From Trichosphaerium sp. ATCC 40318 (lineage: Eukaryota; Discosea; Flabellinia; Trichosidae): 64,000 nt of DNA. The translations under genes and the position numbers were made by a program. Location of the stretch: assembly GCA_038496445.1 (NCBI GenBank), contig JALMLS010000564.1:434001-498000 (forward strand). The letters run 5' to 3'. Within the stretch, counting starts at the first letter, position 1; the number at the start of each line of letters is the position of its first letter. The notes under the pieces were generated by a model that ran no database searches, had not been told where the DNA came from, and saw nothing but the letters and a program-made list of their open reading frames with translations. This document shows positions 45,867 to 56,873 of the stretch, piece after piece.

Positions 45867-47840
45867 ATGGTACCCGCTACAGCTCCTCCGCCAGAAGCGC
45901 CAATGGACATAGGGCCTATTGTAGAGCTTCTAAAAGATTCAGACCCGGATGTTGTAATAGAGGGTCTACGTGAGATGAAAAGCCTGTATCACTCGTCCAG
46001 TACGTCTATGCAGTCCAAAGGACTAAAAAGTAAAAAAAAACCTTCTAAACGGCTAGTGACACTTGCCGAAAATTAGTTCACACGCACAAGTATAAAAGCG
46101 CTAAAGTATCTGTAGCTAGGTATCGTACTCTAATTCTACAAGGCAATTTAAAAACCTTGGTCGTGCGGCATGCTTATAGCGTTCATGAAGACTTGGTGGC
46201 AAGTGCAGTGGGTGTATTGTGGAACTTTTCTGCTTGGGAGGAAAATAAAGGTTCGGCAGTAATGACTATTTGCAGTATCTTTCCTGTACCATTGTAACCA
46301 TATTCCAGAGGCGTTGGTAGATGCTGGCGCTATACCTGCTGCGTTGAGGTACGCAAGTAGATGATACTACAAAACTCTGACCAATGGTAGAATCATTGGT
46401 GCGGAACACAATTATAATGACGAACATATAATGCAAGGTGCTGTGGCCATTCTTTCTAATCTATCCGAGTATCGGTTTGACTCAGGTGTGTTTGTTATTT
46501 GAATCTTTACCAACAAGCTTTTGTATTGCGTCTAATAAGAAAATTAGGTGCTTACAACCAGAGACAAAAAAAAGTGCTAAAGCACAAGCCCTTACGCGTT
46601 CTTCAAACTGTGCTAGGAGCACGTAATCGCAAGAGTAGCACAGAATTTTTGTTGTGTCTTACAACAGTAAATCTACTCGCATCTCGTACGTTCCTGTGTT
46701 CTAACAATTATGTCAAAAAAAAAAAGTCCGAAAAAACCAACCTGATGTAGGCAACACCATAAGGCGACGTACAGAAAAAAGATGTCTTGATAATGTAGAA
46801 AAGTTTAGAAAGAAGATGGAAGCCAATGGGGTGAGTCGAGCGTCAAGATTAATAATCTTCCAATTTGTTGTTGTTTTTAGCTAATGTCCTCTTTCTCGAA
46901 TAGGCTGGAGAACGTATTAGTTATAGTTGGGTACAAATAAATTTACTAATGGTTTCAGCTTCAAGAAAATGCCTAACATATTTTTGTAGATTACGTACAT
47001 GCCCATGGTAGCATTACTGCATTCTAAAATTGTTGAAGTAATAAGATTTGGATTATGCTCACTCGCATGGAATTTACGTACGTCCACGAGTAGTAACCTT
47101 TTTTGTAAAATGCTGACTTTATCGTCATAGAGGAGAGTCAAGCGTTTGAACGCAAAGTACATAAAAGTGTGGCACTTACGGGCTCATGGCAAAAGTTCTG
47201 TTCCCTTGCTAAGTGTGAAGATAAAATAATCAGCACTAAAGCTGCTGAGATTCTGAAGAGGTTTCATGGTACGTGTTTAGCGTTATTGCTACCTTACCAG
47301 CATGCAATCGTTCTGACGCATTGTAGTTAATGAATCCGTGCTACCATCGCCCGTAAATCACTTGGCTGTAGACATGGGCGGTCTACTTTGTAGCGACACT
47401 TTGGGTACTTCAGATCAAATGGTAAATTTGTTGGTTGATGGCAGTTCCATTCCTGTACACAAGGCGATCTTATGGGCGAGGTGCGGAACAGAGTATCTGC
47501 ATCAACAAGACACTAACTTCCACTTATGTAGAGTGCCTCAGTTCCGCAGTGACATACGTATACTATCCAGTGAAATTACCTTATCGCCTGATGTGTCTGC
47601 CACTGCAGCAGCTGCTGTTGTTCGCTATTTGTACACTAATGACATCCAGCTTACATGTTCGAATTTTAAAGACATTAGAGGTACGGCAATTGCCTGTTTT
47701 CGCTTGTGATGACCATCGTAGTTGCTGCTAAATGGTTTGACTTGAAAGGATTGGAGCGAGAGTGTGTTAACTGGCGCAAGCAATGTAAGAGTGTTTCTCA
47801 GTGTATGAGTGTAAATTTTGATGGTGTGTACCTCAAATAA
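45867..47840 (+). CDS. Armadillo-repeat protein with C-terminal BTB domain
   Basis: ATG at 45867 (MVPATAPPPEAPMDIGPIV). The N-terminal half has armadillo-type helices (VELLKDSDPDVVIEGLREM, HEDLVASAVGVLWNFSAWEE, EALVDAGAIPAAL, GAVAILSNLSEYRFDS) over several exons. The C-terminal half is a BTB/POZ domain: MVNLLVDGSSIPVHKAILWA, EITLSPDVSATAAAAVVRYL, YTNDIQL and AAKWFDLKGLERECVNW. ARM-BTB proteins (plant ABAP1/ARIA type, and animal ARMC5-like) act as cullin-3 substrate adaptors. The middle (about 46.5-47.3 kb) has many small exons that I cannot join with confidence. The stop is TAA at 47838-47840. Confidence 0.75.
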
Positions 47841-48007
47841 TCCTAAAAGTGTTGTAATATGATTATATTTTATGTATACCAGCGTCTTTCACTGTTGTTT
47901 TGTTTGTTGGGCAAAGTTCAAGTCAAACTCAAACAAGTCATCGAAATTCAATTTTTTTCGTATTTTATCTTTAGCCTAACGTAACGGCCTTTTTTTATAC
48001 CCACAAG

Positions 48008-49185
48008 ATGGGAAGCACGGAGAGCAAACCTACAGCAACCCCCACAGGTTCTCACTTGCTTATTCAGCGAAAATAACTAGATGGTAGAGGGAGATGTATC
48101 AAACAAGGCTACAACGCAATTACACGTTACTGACATGCTAAAAACGACCAAATATGAAATGAAGTATTTAGAAAACAATCCAAAGCCTACTGTTGTCAAT
48201 ATACCTCCAGAGGGTGCCTTTCTAATCGAGGGTTTGCTTGCTCCAGGTATAGTCAACGGATAAAAAACTCTACACCTCAATAACTGTATTTATAGAAGAG
48301 TGTGCTCAATACATAGAAATGGCTGAAGAGATGGGTTTCGAGGTGCACTAATAACACGTGATTGGTAATTTCTTACGTGTTTTAGCCTTCTCCATTACGC
48401 AACTTGGGCACCCTGAATAGCGATGTTGCAACTAGAAATGCTGTAACAATGTCAATCCGTAACAGTGAGAGGGTAATGCTAGATATCCCTGACTACATAG
48501 GTCACGAGCTTGTAAAGCGATTGTACGATGTACGACTATTTGTTCATTCGCAATTTATTCCGTTATGCGTCATATTTGCATTAGATGCTTCCTCCAGTGC
48601 TGGAGTGCGAAGGAGACTCATGGGAACGCGTTGCATTAGGTGAAGGTATGGCAGGAGGGTGCTTAAATAAAAGATGGCGATTTGGAAGATACAAACAAGG
48701 CAATTACTTCAAACCTCATTTTGACGCTGGATACGTTGTATGTTATTCTAGTATTGCTTCCAAACCACTGTGTACAGTTGCTAACAAATGAGATACAGTA
48801 CAGCAAAGACGAAAAAACAATCTTGACATTTATTTTGTACTTGAATGATGGATTTACAGTACGTTGGACACCCTGGTAAATTACACTGAATTCTAATCCT
48901 CTAAGGGTGGTGAAACTATTTTTTTCCCTGGAAACCAGAAAAGTACATGGGAACCAGGAGTTGAACATAAGGTTGTCCCGAAAGCTGGTAAGCACATTTA
49001 GCCAAAAATAAGTGAAATGACATTTTAGACATTTCATTTTGACACTTGACACTTTAGGAATGGCGTTATGTTTTTTTCAAGCAGGCAAACTTAATCATCG
49101 CCACGAAGGTGCCACGTTGACTGATCCTAAAAAATTCAAGTATATACTAAGATCAGATGTTGCGTATAAAAAGCAGAAGCAGTAG
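48008..49185 (+). CDS. Prolyl 4-hydroxylase-like 2OG/Fe(II) dioxygenase
   Basis: ATG at 48008 gives MGSTESKPTATPT, spliced to EGDVSNKATTQLHVTD. G2 with S6 fits the N-myristoylation consensus. The catalytic domain starts at FLIEGLLAPEECAQYIEMAE and carries the iron-binding H-x-D in YFKPHFDAG, the strand TFILYLNDGFKGGETIFFPG, the distal His in GKLNHRHEGA and the 2-oxoglutarate basic residue in KYILRSDVAY. This fits the P4Hc fold. No signal peptide is present, so it is not the ER collagen enzyme; a cytosolic or membrane-attached protein hydroxylase is more likely. About seven short exons; stop TAG at 49183. Confidence 0.85.
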
Positions 49186-49565
49186 AAAAAACAACCTTGT
49201 AGATAACGACCTGAAAAATAAAAAAGTTGAAAGTAAGTTTTCTTTAACTAGTTTGTTTTATCTATCTAACAAGCACACGTGTTTCTTTACTTTTTGATGT
49301 ACATCATGATGGCCTTGTTTTCCAGGCCAGTATGAAAATGATGAAGAAAAGGTGTTTGCAAAGCACTTGAAGAACCAGTACAAAATAAAAAAAGAAAAGG
49401 TTCATCATGGTTTTTTTTTTTCAGACTTTCTGTGTTTAGGGTGGCGTAAACATTAAGTTGCTAGTGAAAGTAAATAAAGTAGGCACAGTCAACTAGAATT
49501 ACATGGTTTATTTACAAGGTTTTTTTGTTGTTGGATTTCTGTTCCTTGGCGCCCATCACATCATT
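49186..49565. other. 380-bp spacer between convergent genes
   Basis: Lys/Asn-rich short frames only, typical of A-rich DNA. It forms the 3' flanks of the dioxygenase gene and of the next minus-strand gene. Confidence 0.5.
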
Positions 49566-50534
49566 CTAATAATGAGTCGAATACCTTGTGGAGGCATTGG
49601 GATCAAAGATTTCTTGATACAATCCATCTAAGGATCCCAAGTCCTCCGAGTAAGAATCTGGCGTACCTACTTCTTCCTCAACCTTGTGCGCGTTGAAAAT
49701 CAATTCTCGTACAGCATCACCTTGGTCACCTCTCAGAAAAGTGCTAACTACTTTACGCATTTTAACAGGACGAGAGGACACCGGGAGACGTTGATACGCC
49801 GCGAGTAAATTGGAAAAAGCAGACTCAAAAGAGTCAAAAGGCGTACTGCTAGAAGAATGGCTAGTAGCGGATTCAGGTGTATTTGGTGCGGTAGGAAAAT
49901 CGCCCAAGGCAAACGAATTCAAATCAGGAAAATCTGCGAAGTAAGAAGAACTGCTAGTACTTGTGGTGGGCGTCTGCGTTGTTGGAGGTTTCTCTAATAC
50001 TCTAGTGAGGAGTTGGGATTGGGAGTTTAACTGTTCTCTTATTTGTTGCAGTGCGTCAAAAATGTCTTCTCCGCGGGCACGTTTTAAGCCTCGCTGTGGT
50101 TTTGGCGTTGTTGCGGATATCTCTAGTTTTCGTCTTCTGATGACTTGTTGTTTAGATACGCTTTTAATAGGGCAAGTAGTGGTAGAAGTGGATGCGCCAC
50201 TTGGGTCTGTGCATGTAACTCGTATTACGAAGTTGGTTTTGAACTGAGATGACAATACGTTCAATTTAACGTTAACTATAGCTTCAGTGCGATCGTTTGT
50301 CAGCCTGGATGTGTATTGAAGTGGATTAGAGACCAACGGTATTTCGCGTAGATTTTCGTCGAATAGCTCAAGGTTTAGCGTCGAATGCGCCATACTTAAC
50401 AAAGGCACAAAACAAACGTTTACAGAGAAAGCCGTATTTCGGACAACGTAAACTAATCGCTCCGACACGCCGTTCTTTGCGTATGTTTCAGTGTGGGGTG
50501 CGTGGTATGCTTTAATTTGTAGAGAAGGTGTCAT
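49566..50534 (-). CDS. Putative transcription-factor-like protein, beta-rich N-terminus
   Basis: A single exon of 322 residues with ATG at 50534. Residues 1-130 read as a beta-sandwich-like region (LVYVVRNTAFSVNVCFVPLL, LNLELFDENLREIPLVSNPL, FKTNFVIRVTCTDPSGAST), directly followed by TCPIKSVSKQQVIRRRK, a basic segment that looks like a nuclear localisation signal. After it come a helical stretch (DIFDALQQIREQLNSQSQLL), Ser/Thr/Pro-rich sequence and an acidic end. The layout resembles immunoglobulin-fold DNA-binding factors (Rel/STAT/velvet group) with an 'SK-x-x-Q-x-x-R-K' tail, but I cannot assign a family. A nuclear regulator is inference. No introns, unlike its neighbours. Confidence 0.6.
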   Translation of the reverse strand: MTPSLQIKAYHAPHTETYAKNGVSERLVYVVRNTAFSVNVCFVPLLSMAHSTLNLELFDENLREIPLVSNPLQYTSRLTNDRTEAIVNVKLNVLSSQFKTNFVIRVTCTDPSGASTSTTTCPIKSVSKQQVIRRRKLEISATTPKPQRGLKRARGEDIFDALQQIREQLNSQSQLLTRVLEKPPTTQTPTTSTSSSSYFADFPDLNSFALGDFPTAPNTPESATSHSSSSTPFDSFESAFSNLLAAYQRLPVSSRPVKMRKVVSTFLRGDQGDAVRELIFNAHKVEEEVGTPDSYSEDLGSLDGLYQEIFDPNASTRYSTHY

Positions 50535-50726
50535 GCTTGTGTAACTTATTGTTATTTGAAAGTCAACGGCAGTACGCTGGAGTCAGTTTTTCATTGAAAC
50601 TAACGAAAAATGTTATAAATTTCATAAAAATTTCGGACATTTCGTTGAAAGTTTTTACGCCAACTTGTAATTTTATTTCGACTTCTTGTTTTGTACTTAT
50701 TACTTGTCTGGTAGAGAGTACACCTA

Positions 50727-51823
50727 TTACGCTACTTTGTATTCAGCGCTAATGCCTAGCTCTTCTATTCCAAAGGTCAATGTTTGCCCTGACGTCACTG
50801 GTGAAACGCCTGCAGGTGTTCCTACTCACTCGTAAACATACACAATCAAAGCGATGCGGTACCTGTTAGTAAAAGATCGCCTTTTTCCAATGTCATAATG
50901 GAGCTGACAAAAGAAATCAACTTGGAAATTGGGAAAATCATATCTGAGGTATTTCCCTTTAAAAAGGTAAGAGGCGCTATCGCCTGACGTGAAGGTACGG
51001 TATGTGACGTACATGTTGTTTTGTTTCACCGTCTACTTTTAGCCAGAGCGTAACATTTTGAGGATCAGGTATCTTCTCTTTCTCTACGAACGGGCCCAAA
51101 GGGCAGAACGTATCGTAACTTTAAAGCCAAAAGTTAAAACAGTCTGAATGTCGGAAAAATTACATCCATAGTTTCCGTACCCTTTCGCTTCCGACCACGG
51201 CTTACCAGCCTTCTTCGCTATTGTTTGAACCTGTACAACGCTCAAAATTATGTTAAATTGCTGATTAGGCAAGCTACCTCACGTGCTGTCATGTCCAGCG
51301 CTACAGTGTATCCTGTAGCACGTTTTAAAAGGGTTTGCTAGTTCAGTGCGTACCTCCAATGTATTCTAGAGCCGAATCCTCTGTGACATGCTTTGCTGTC
51401 TTGCCTTTTTTAAAATTAATGCATGGAAGCGGCTGCTTGGTAAAGATGCACCTATTACAACTCCAAGTTCCACCTACTTTTAGTTAGCGCACGTAAAACG
51501 CTTGATTTATTGTTGACACGTTACCTCGTGATGAAGACTAGTGCACCCCTACGTAAAGGAGCGAGTTAAATTACATGCAAATGTCAAAATGTTATCATTT
51601 TTGATGTTACCTTTGGAATGACTATTTTTTGATTATCCTCTGGGGTTAGATAGCTCGTTGTTGGTTTTAAGAAGAAAAATGGCTTTTTAGGTACAGCGTT
51701 TCCCAGTTCTACACGGTAAGCGTTGTGTTAACACAAAACAAACGAACCTTTAGCGTGGTCTGAATAGTTACGCCCAATCGCCACAATCTTCTTACCAAAA
51801 ACGTTGAATGCCGCTAAACTCAT
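50727..51823 (-). CDS. Acylpyruvase / oxaloacetate decarboxylase, FAHD1-like
   Basis: ATG at 51823 ([20 protein letters not shown]). Exons give SDHAK / [20 protein letters not shown], the metal-ligand pair in [12 protein letters not shown], the third ligand in [60 protein letters not shown] and an end [14 protein letters not shown]. The motifs KPW-x-x-AK-G-x-D and F-G-x-K-I-V-A-x-G-R-N-Y are diagnostic for FAHD1, which cleaves acylpyruvates and decarboxylates oxaloacetate in mitochondria. No long targeting peptide is visible, so localisation is open. Introns are short, about six. It lies 7 kb from the FAHD2-like gene. Confidence 0.92.
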
Positions 51824-52092
51824 CCTTCTCCTATCAGTTTAGTTTTGTACTGACTATAAGTACAGTCGTCAGTATTAAATTTGGAGACAAGTCCGTTGCA
51901 ATGTGTTGCCATTAGCACCTTGTATGCGCGTGGAGATAGCGCAGCGTTTTTGGTTGTAATTTTTCATTGAGAGAAGGCCTTGGATTTTGTTGTTAACGTT
52001 AACAACGCGCAAGTAAACACTTGGTTGTGCGTTGTCAAAAATTTAAACGCTTATCCTGTTAAATTTGCTCATAATATTGCGATAGCGTTGCA

Positions 52093-54537
52093 ATGCTCAA
52101 AAAAAGCTCCAGTGGTGGTATTACAGGCAATAGTACGTTTGTGAAATTCAACGTAGCAAGCCCGTTGTCAAAAACTATACCAGACAGCAATCGACAATGC
52201 GTGTACGTGTACCGACAATGCTTTGCCGTAATTACTGTTAGTGGGCGCAAACGCAAAAGTAGCGCGTTTTCAGGTAGTAACAACCCGTTGATCGCCAATT
52301 ACAGTTCCCCAACAAAGAAACGAGCAGTCATTCGAGAGGTCTCCGTCCCTACCAAGACAGCACAGAAACCACCTTCCAAAGACTTGATTCTTCCATTGGT
52401 AGGCGTTAAAACTGAGTCCAACGAAGCTCTTGACGATGAGCAAGCGAGGAAAAATACAAATGCTGGAATAACCCGTATTCTCAAGGATCATAATCCGCTC
52501 GTTGATTCAACCTCCATCGTACGCTCTTGAGTCTGTAGTATCGCTAACTAAAAGGCAGGCTGTGGCCATTGAACGTGCCATTTATTCCCAATCAAAAACA
52601 CAGCCTGGCTTGACGTACGTCAAATGCGCAGCCAAGGTAATAGAGCTTATCTACGGTCCAACCAGACGCGCTTTGAGAGCGGCAGTGTTGGCAGGAAAGG
52701 TAAAAAATAATAGACCATACTTTCTAACTTAAATTTAAGGCAAGTGCCACCGAACTTGTTGAGGCTGCGGTGCCTCTCAAAGAAATCAAGGAAGAAGACG
52801 ATAAAAAACTACCAGAACCGCTGAAAGCTTTGGAAGAGCATGCAGTCGCAGCGATAGACACTTATTTGCGTACAGTAGAAGATTGTATTGATCAGTTCCA
52901 ATGTATCAAGCGAGAAGTAAATTGGGATGTGGCGTACAAACCCAAACTTGGTATATTTGTACACTTTGTTGGTAAACGAGATGAGTTTGTGGTTAAAGAT
53001 TGGAGCTTACAGTTGAAGTCTCGACCAGTGGTAAGTCGTAAATCGTAATAGTTTCGTTGTATAATAATCAAGTTCTTCAATAGAAAGCTCCTTCGTGGTT
53101 GAAGCCCTTGGAAGATAAAAAGCAAGAAATCGCTCCACCTGCACCTGTCCCTCTTAAATCGCCGAAGATTGAATCACCGCGCACACTGATAATGACATTA
53201 GCCGCCCAGTCTGAGATTGAAGATGTAGAAATGGATACTTCTGATACTGTTGTTGAACACCACATACCACATTTCAACAAGCGCCCTCCCAAACGTACTC
53301 CCAAAGTGACTCAACGACCAAAACCTGTTCCAAAATCAAAACCTAAAACTCGAGCACCTAAGGCGCGAGACAGAACAACAAGGAAGCGTAAAGAGCACTA
53401 CAACAAACCCAAAACTTTTAGAAAGAATCAGCGTATTCGGACTGTTCGTCCACCTAGTGAGCCAACAGGGTACTTTCAACCAGAGAGCCACGGAACATTT
53501 GTTAATACACCACAATCTGTACCTCCTAGAACGTTTACAACGCCACGGGAGCCAGTGCCACAAAACTTTTCACAACCAATATCAAATGCACCTCGACTCC
53601 ATCACAATACATATCAACAACAGCCTGTACAACCGCTGGTTCCTCAACCAAATTTTAGTGCAGAAGAGATTGTAACAATCTTACAAAATCATATTGCTGC
53701 TGTTGTACGTACAGATCCAGTAGCAGCACTGGCAAATGCCATCACATCAGCCAGCCAACTACCTCAGCAAAATACGTATGGTGTATCACCACAACCTCCT
53801 CAAGCCCCGCCAGCATACCGAGCACACCATCCACCACAACCTGTTACAGGACCAGACCATTATGGAGTTTATCAACAGACGAATGTTCCTCAACCTGTGT
53901 TGCAACCTACCCAAATACCTTTTGTTCGAGCGCCTCCTGTCAATGCACTCTCTAGATTGGATAGTCGTGATAAGTACGGATACAGAGGCAGTACAGGCGC
54001 CCGAGCGCAGTGGTCTGGGATGTTAAAATGGTGGAATGAGTACGTTTTTCTATCCTTTTGGTTTTTATGTTTGTTGACCCTACCTTAATTGTTTTATAAG
54101 AAAGAATGGTTCGTGGCAAGTTATTTGTGAGGTCATGAGTCATACGTGTACCCTTCAACTACCTTTTGAACTATTGTGTAATGGTAAAGTAGCGTGAATA
54201 TTATGTTTTAAATCTAATTTGTTTTCATAGCAAGAGTCAGCAATGATGAATTGGTAACCCTTAATCAATTACCCACATTCACTTTAATATGTGGTTCTAA
54301 TGATCCTGTAAACATACAGGAATTTTGCGATTTCTTTGACTTCTTGGGTAGGCAGATTGAAGTTTTTGGTTTAGTTGCATGTCAACTTTTACTAAAATGT
54401 ATTATATAGGTCGTGATAATATTGTAGCTACAACTGAAACTCCAAGTTACAAACTGTATTTTATGCCACAACGTTCGTCAAGAGTAACTGCTTCAACACA
54501 AATAATATGTAGTTACAAAAAGACTGTTCTTGTGTAA
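52093..54537 (+). CDS. TFIIS-like plus SPOC domain protein (PHF3/DIDO/Bye1-like, no PHD seen)
   Basis: ATG at 52093 (MLKKSSSGGITGNSTFVK). A Lys/Arg-rich N-terminal part (GRKRKSSAFSGS, SPTKKRAVIREV) is followed by a TFIIS-central-domain-like segment: LTKRQAVAIERAIYSQSKTQ, YVKCAAKVIELIYGPTRRAL and AVLAGKASATELVEAAVP. A long Pro/Gln-rich region follows (about 53.1-53.9 kb). The C-terminus is a SPOC-type domain: AQWSGMLKWWNE, NGSWQVICEVMSHTCTLQLP, FTLICGSNDPVNIQEFCDFF and SYKLYFMPQRSSRV. This pairing is known from PHF3, DIDO and Bye1, which bind the phosphorylated RNA polymerase II tail. The PHD finger of those proteins was not found. The nuclear elongation/processing role is inference; the SPOC and TFIIS calls are by pattern. 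Confidence 0.7.
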
Positions 54538-54722
54538 AGAGTGTAAATAAATGAATAAAAAAATTACAATGAAATATTATCTATTGTACATTCGGTTAAT
54601 CATTCAGTCTGGATTTCCTTGGTTAGCAACTTATTGACAATGGCGCAGACATTGGTGCATGTTCTATATAGTTATTATTTTTTAAAGCATTGCCTACAGT
54701 TGCTCTTAGACTCATTCCTTTC

Positions 54723-56704
54723 TTATAATGACGCACCTTTGAAAGTGTGAACCAACGGTTTTGCAGTAGACGATAGATCTGCAGCTAAATCAGGCCTACA
54801 GCGGTTAATTGAACAAACACATATGTTTCCTTAGTACACTAACCTGAAGTGAATTATAGTGGCAATTATACTATCACGATCTCCAGTCCAATTGTACGGT
54901 ATGGGAACAATAGTGATGCCTATTTTGCAAATTCAGAATAACAATGTTAGTTTTGAACATACCAATAGAATCACAAATTTGGGACTTTTCTGCGTCTCTG
55001 GATTGCTGTAAAAGAACAGGTTCAAACCTAGCATACGAAGAGTCGACATAGTGCTGTTCTCCTTGATACTCTAGAGCAATATCAATACCAGAAACAAATA
55101 CATCCAAGATTATTTGTTGTGACTCTGTTGGCATGTACTCCTCGAACACACTGGCGCGTGGAAATATTGTTCTAACGCAAGTTGCCAACTTTCTATTGTT
55201 ACAACAATTAATTATGTGATACTCACAAAATGGTAGTTAAAGAAAATCTGTTGTACCTTTGCATGGCACGTTTATCACGATATAATAAATGTTTGTATTT
55301 CCAATGGTAGTCGGGATATGCTCTCTTTAATACGGAATGCCAATTTGTCAGAAGGCTTGCTCCTCCAAGCAACCTGATATCTCTCTTTGGGTAATACTTA
55401 GACAACGGGTGAGTAAGGTATTGGCACTTACTTGAGCAACCCTATACCAATCAGCGTATGATTGTATTCTAAGTTTTTTTGTTGCACTATTTAGGAAAGC
55501 ACGTGCGTTGGAGAGAACGCTAAAGTTTTGTGCTTTGGCTAAAGACCAATAAGTTCAATGCACAAGACAATCTTGTGGTACTGAATTTCCATGGGATCCA
55601 TTTATAATCTGCATACATATATTTTAAAAACCCTGCCACTGATCTAAATATTCTACGACTACATTAGTATAAACAGTAACGTTGAATTATCATACGTTTG
55701 TATAGATGCACCGACTAGTTGGTTAACTTGTCTTATGCTTATTTTGTACCAGTCTTCTAGAGATGTGATATTCAATTGCTTCTCCAGCTATAGAATGTTT
55801 AACTTAAACAAACGATATTGTAATTACTTTTCGAGTAATAGTCTCTAGGTTGCCAGGCACGATCCAAAAGTTTCTGTGAACACGCTCTATTATGTTACAA
55901 TCGAACTTAGGTGGAGTATGAAGTAGCGTACTAAATTTCCAGGGCTCCCAATCGAAATCAGGATAAAAGTATGACAAGACATTACGTAGGGAATAATCAA
56001 ATGTTCTATTTTGAAAAATTTTAATCTTAGGCTATCAATGCATAACGTACTGCACCAGTGTCCCTCCACCGGCCTTATTCATGTCGGTGACAATAACGTT
56101 ATACCAATCACTCACTTTTCTTATATTCAACCGTGCTTCGAGCTTTAAAACAAAGTGAGTATTGCGTACTCTCTAAACTTTTTTTGGTAGTGTTTTATAA
56201 ATTTTAGTACCATGCGCATGCAAGCAAATTGGTTGCTGAATGATTTGTAAAACTTGTGAGGCTTTTTGCCTAAGTAACGTTGTAAGACAACTGGAAAAAC
56301 TTGGACATTGTGAAAATGTGTCATTTCATTATTGACATTTTGACACGTACGAAATCTCCATATATCCCACTTGTGGTCTGGGTACACGAGTCCCAGGAAC
56401 TGAACTAGAGAGTGATTGCATAATTTCATTGCTGTACCACCTATTTTTACTACATCTTCAGCGATAAATTTGTACCAGTCATCAAGCTCTTTTATGCCGC
56501 GTTCGCGCTCAAACTAACTTGTTTTAATATGCCGCGCGTACACTTGACAAAATGAACCTGTATAGCGATTGAATTTCGGTTATCTGGAAGCGCCCAAAAG
56601 CCTTTAGGGTATCTTGGAACACTTTGGCTTGAGCCAGTAGCTACAAATTTATTTCGGCGTTGAATAGCCCGGTACTTGCTAGTGGACCAAGCTGCAACCT
56701 TCAT
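54723..56704 (-). CDS. Four-module W-Y/YPxxW repeat protein with C-terminal PD-(D/E)XK-type nuclease
   Basis: ATG at 56704 (MKVAAWSTSKYRAIQRRNKF, basic and without acidic residues, like a targeting signal). Splicing of about nine short introns yields four modules with W-Y and YP-x-x-W signatures: LDDWYKF/YPDHKW, VSDWYNV/YPDFDW, LEDWYKI/YADYKW and YADWYRV/YPDYHW. Before module 1 stands PKGFWALPDNRN, the usual linker of this protist family. Then follows a nuclease-like domain: CVRTIFPRASVFEEYMP, the acidic residue in IILDVFVSG, the E-x-Q core in IALEYQGEQHY, RDAEKSQICDSIG and, after an intron, ITIVPIPYNW. D...E-x-Q with a following RDxxK matches VSR-like/PD-(D/E)XK nucleases. The stop is TAA at 54723-54725 after RPDLAADLSS. 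I believe this arrangement recurs in protists and some fungi, without known function. Confidence 0.8.
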
Positions 56705-56873
56705 TCTCACTGTGTCATTGGGTTTTTTTGATTAACCCACCGTACTTCTTTAGAATGCTACACAAGCGTTAATTTGCACTAATTATGTGATTGAGTGGTA
56801 TTTGCGTTGAGTTATTCAATACATTTCAATTTTTGCACGTTTTATTTAAGCTACTTTTTGTAAACTCAACGAC
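56705..56873. promoter_or_regulatory. Divergent promoter, module-repeat nuclease / NCA2
   Basis: 169 bp separate the start codons at 56704 (minus) and 56874 (plus). The region is AT-rich, and no TATA or repeat stands out. Confidence 0.5.
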
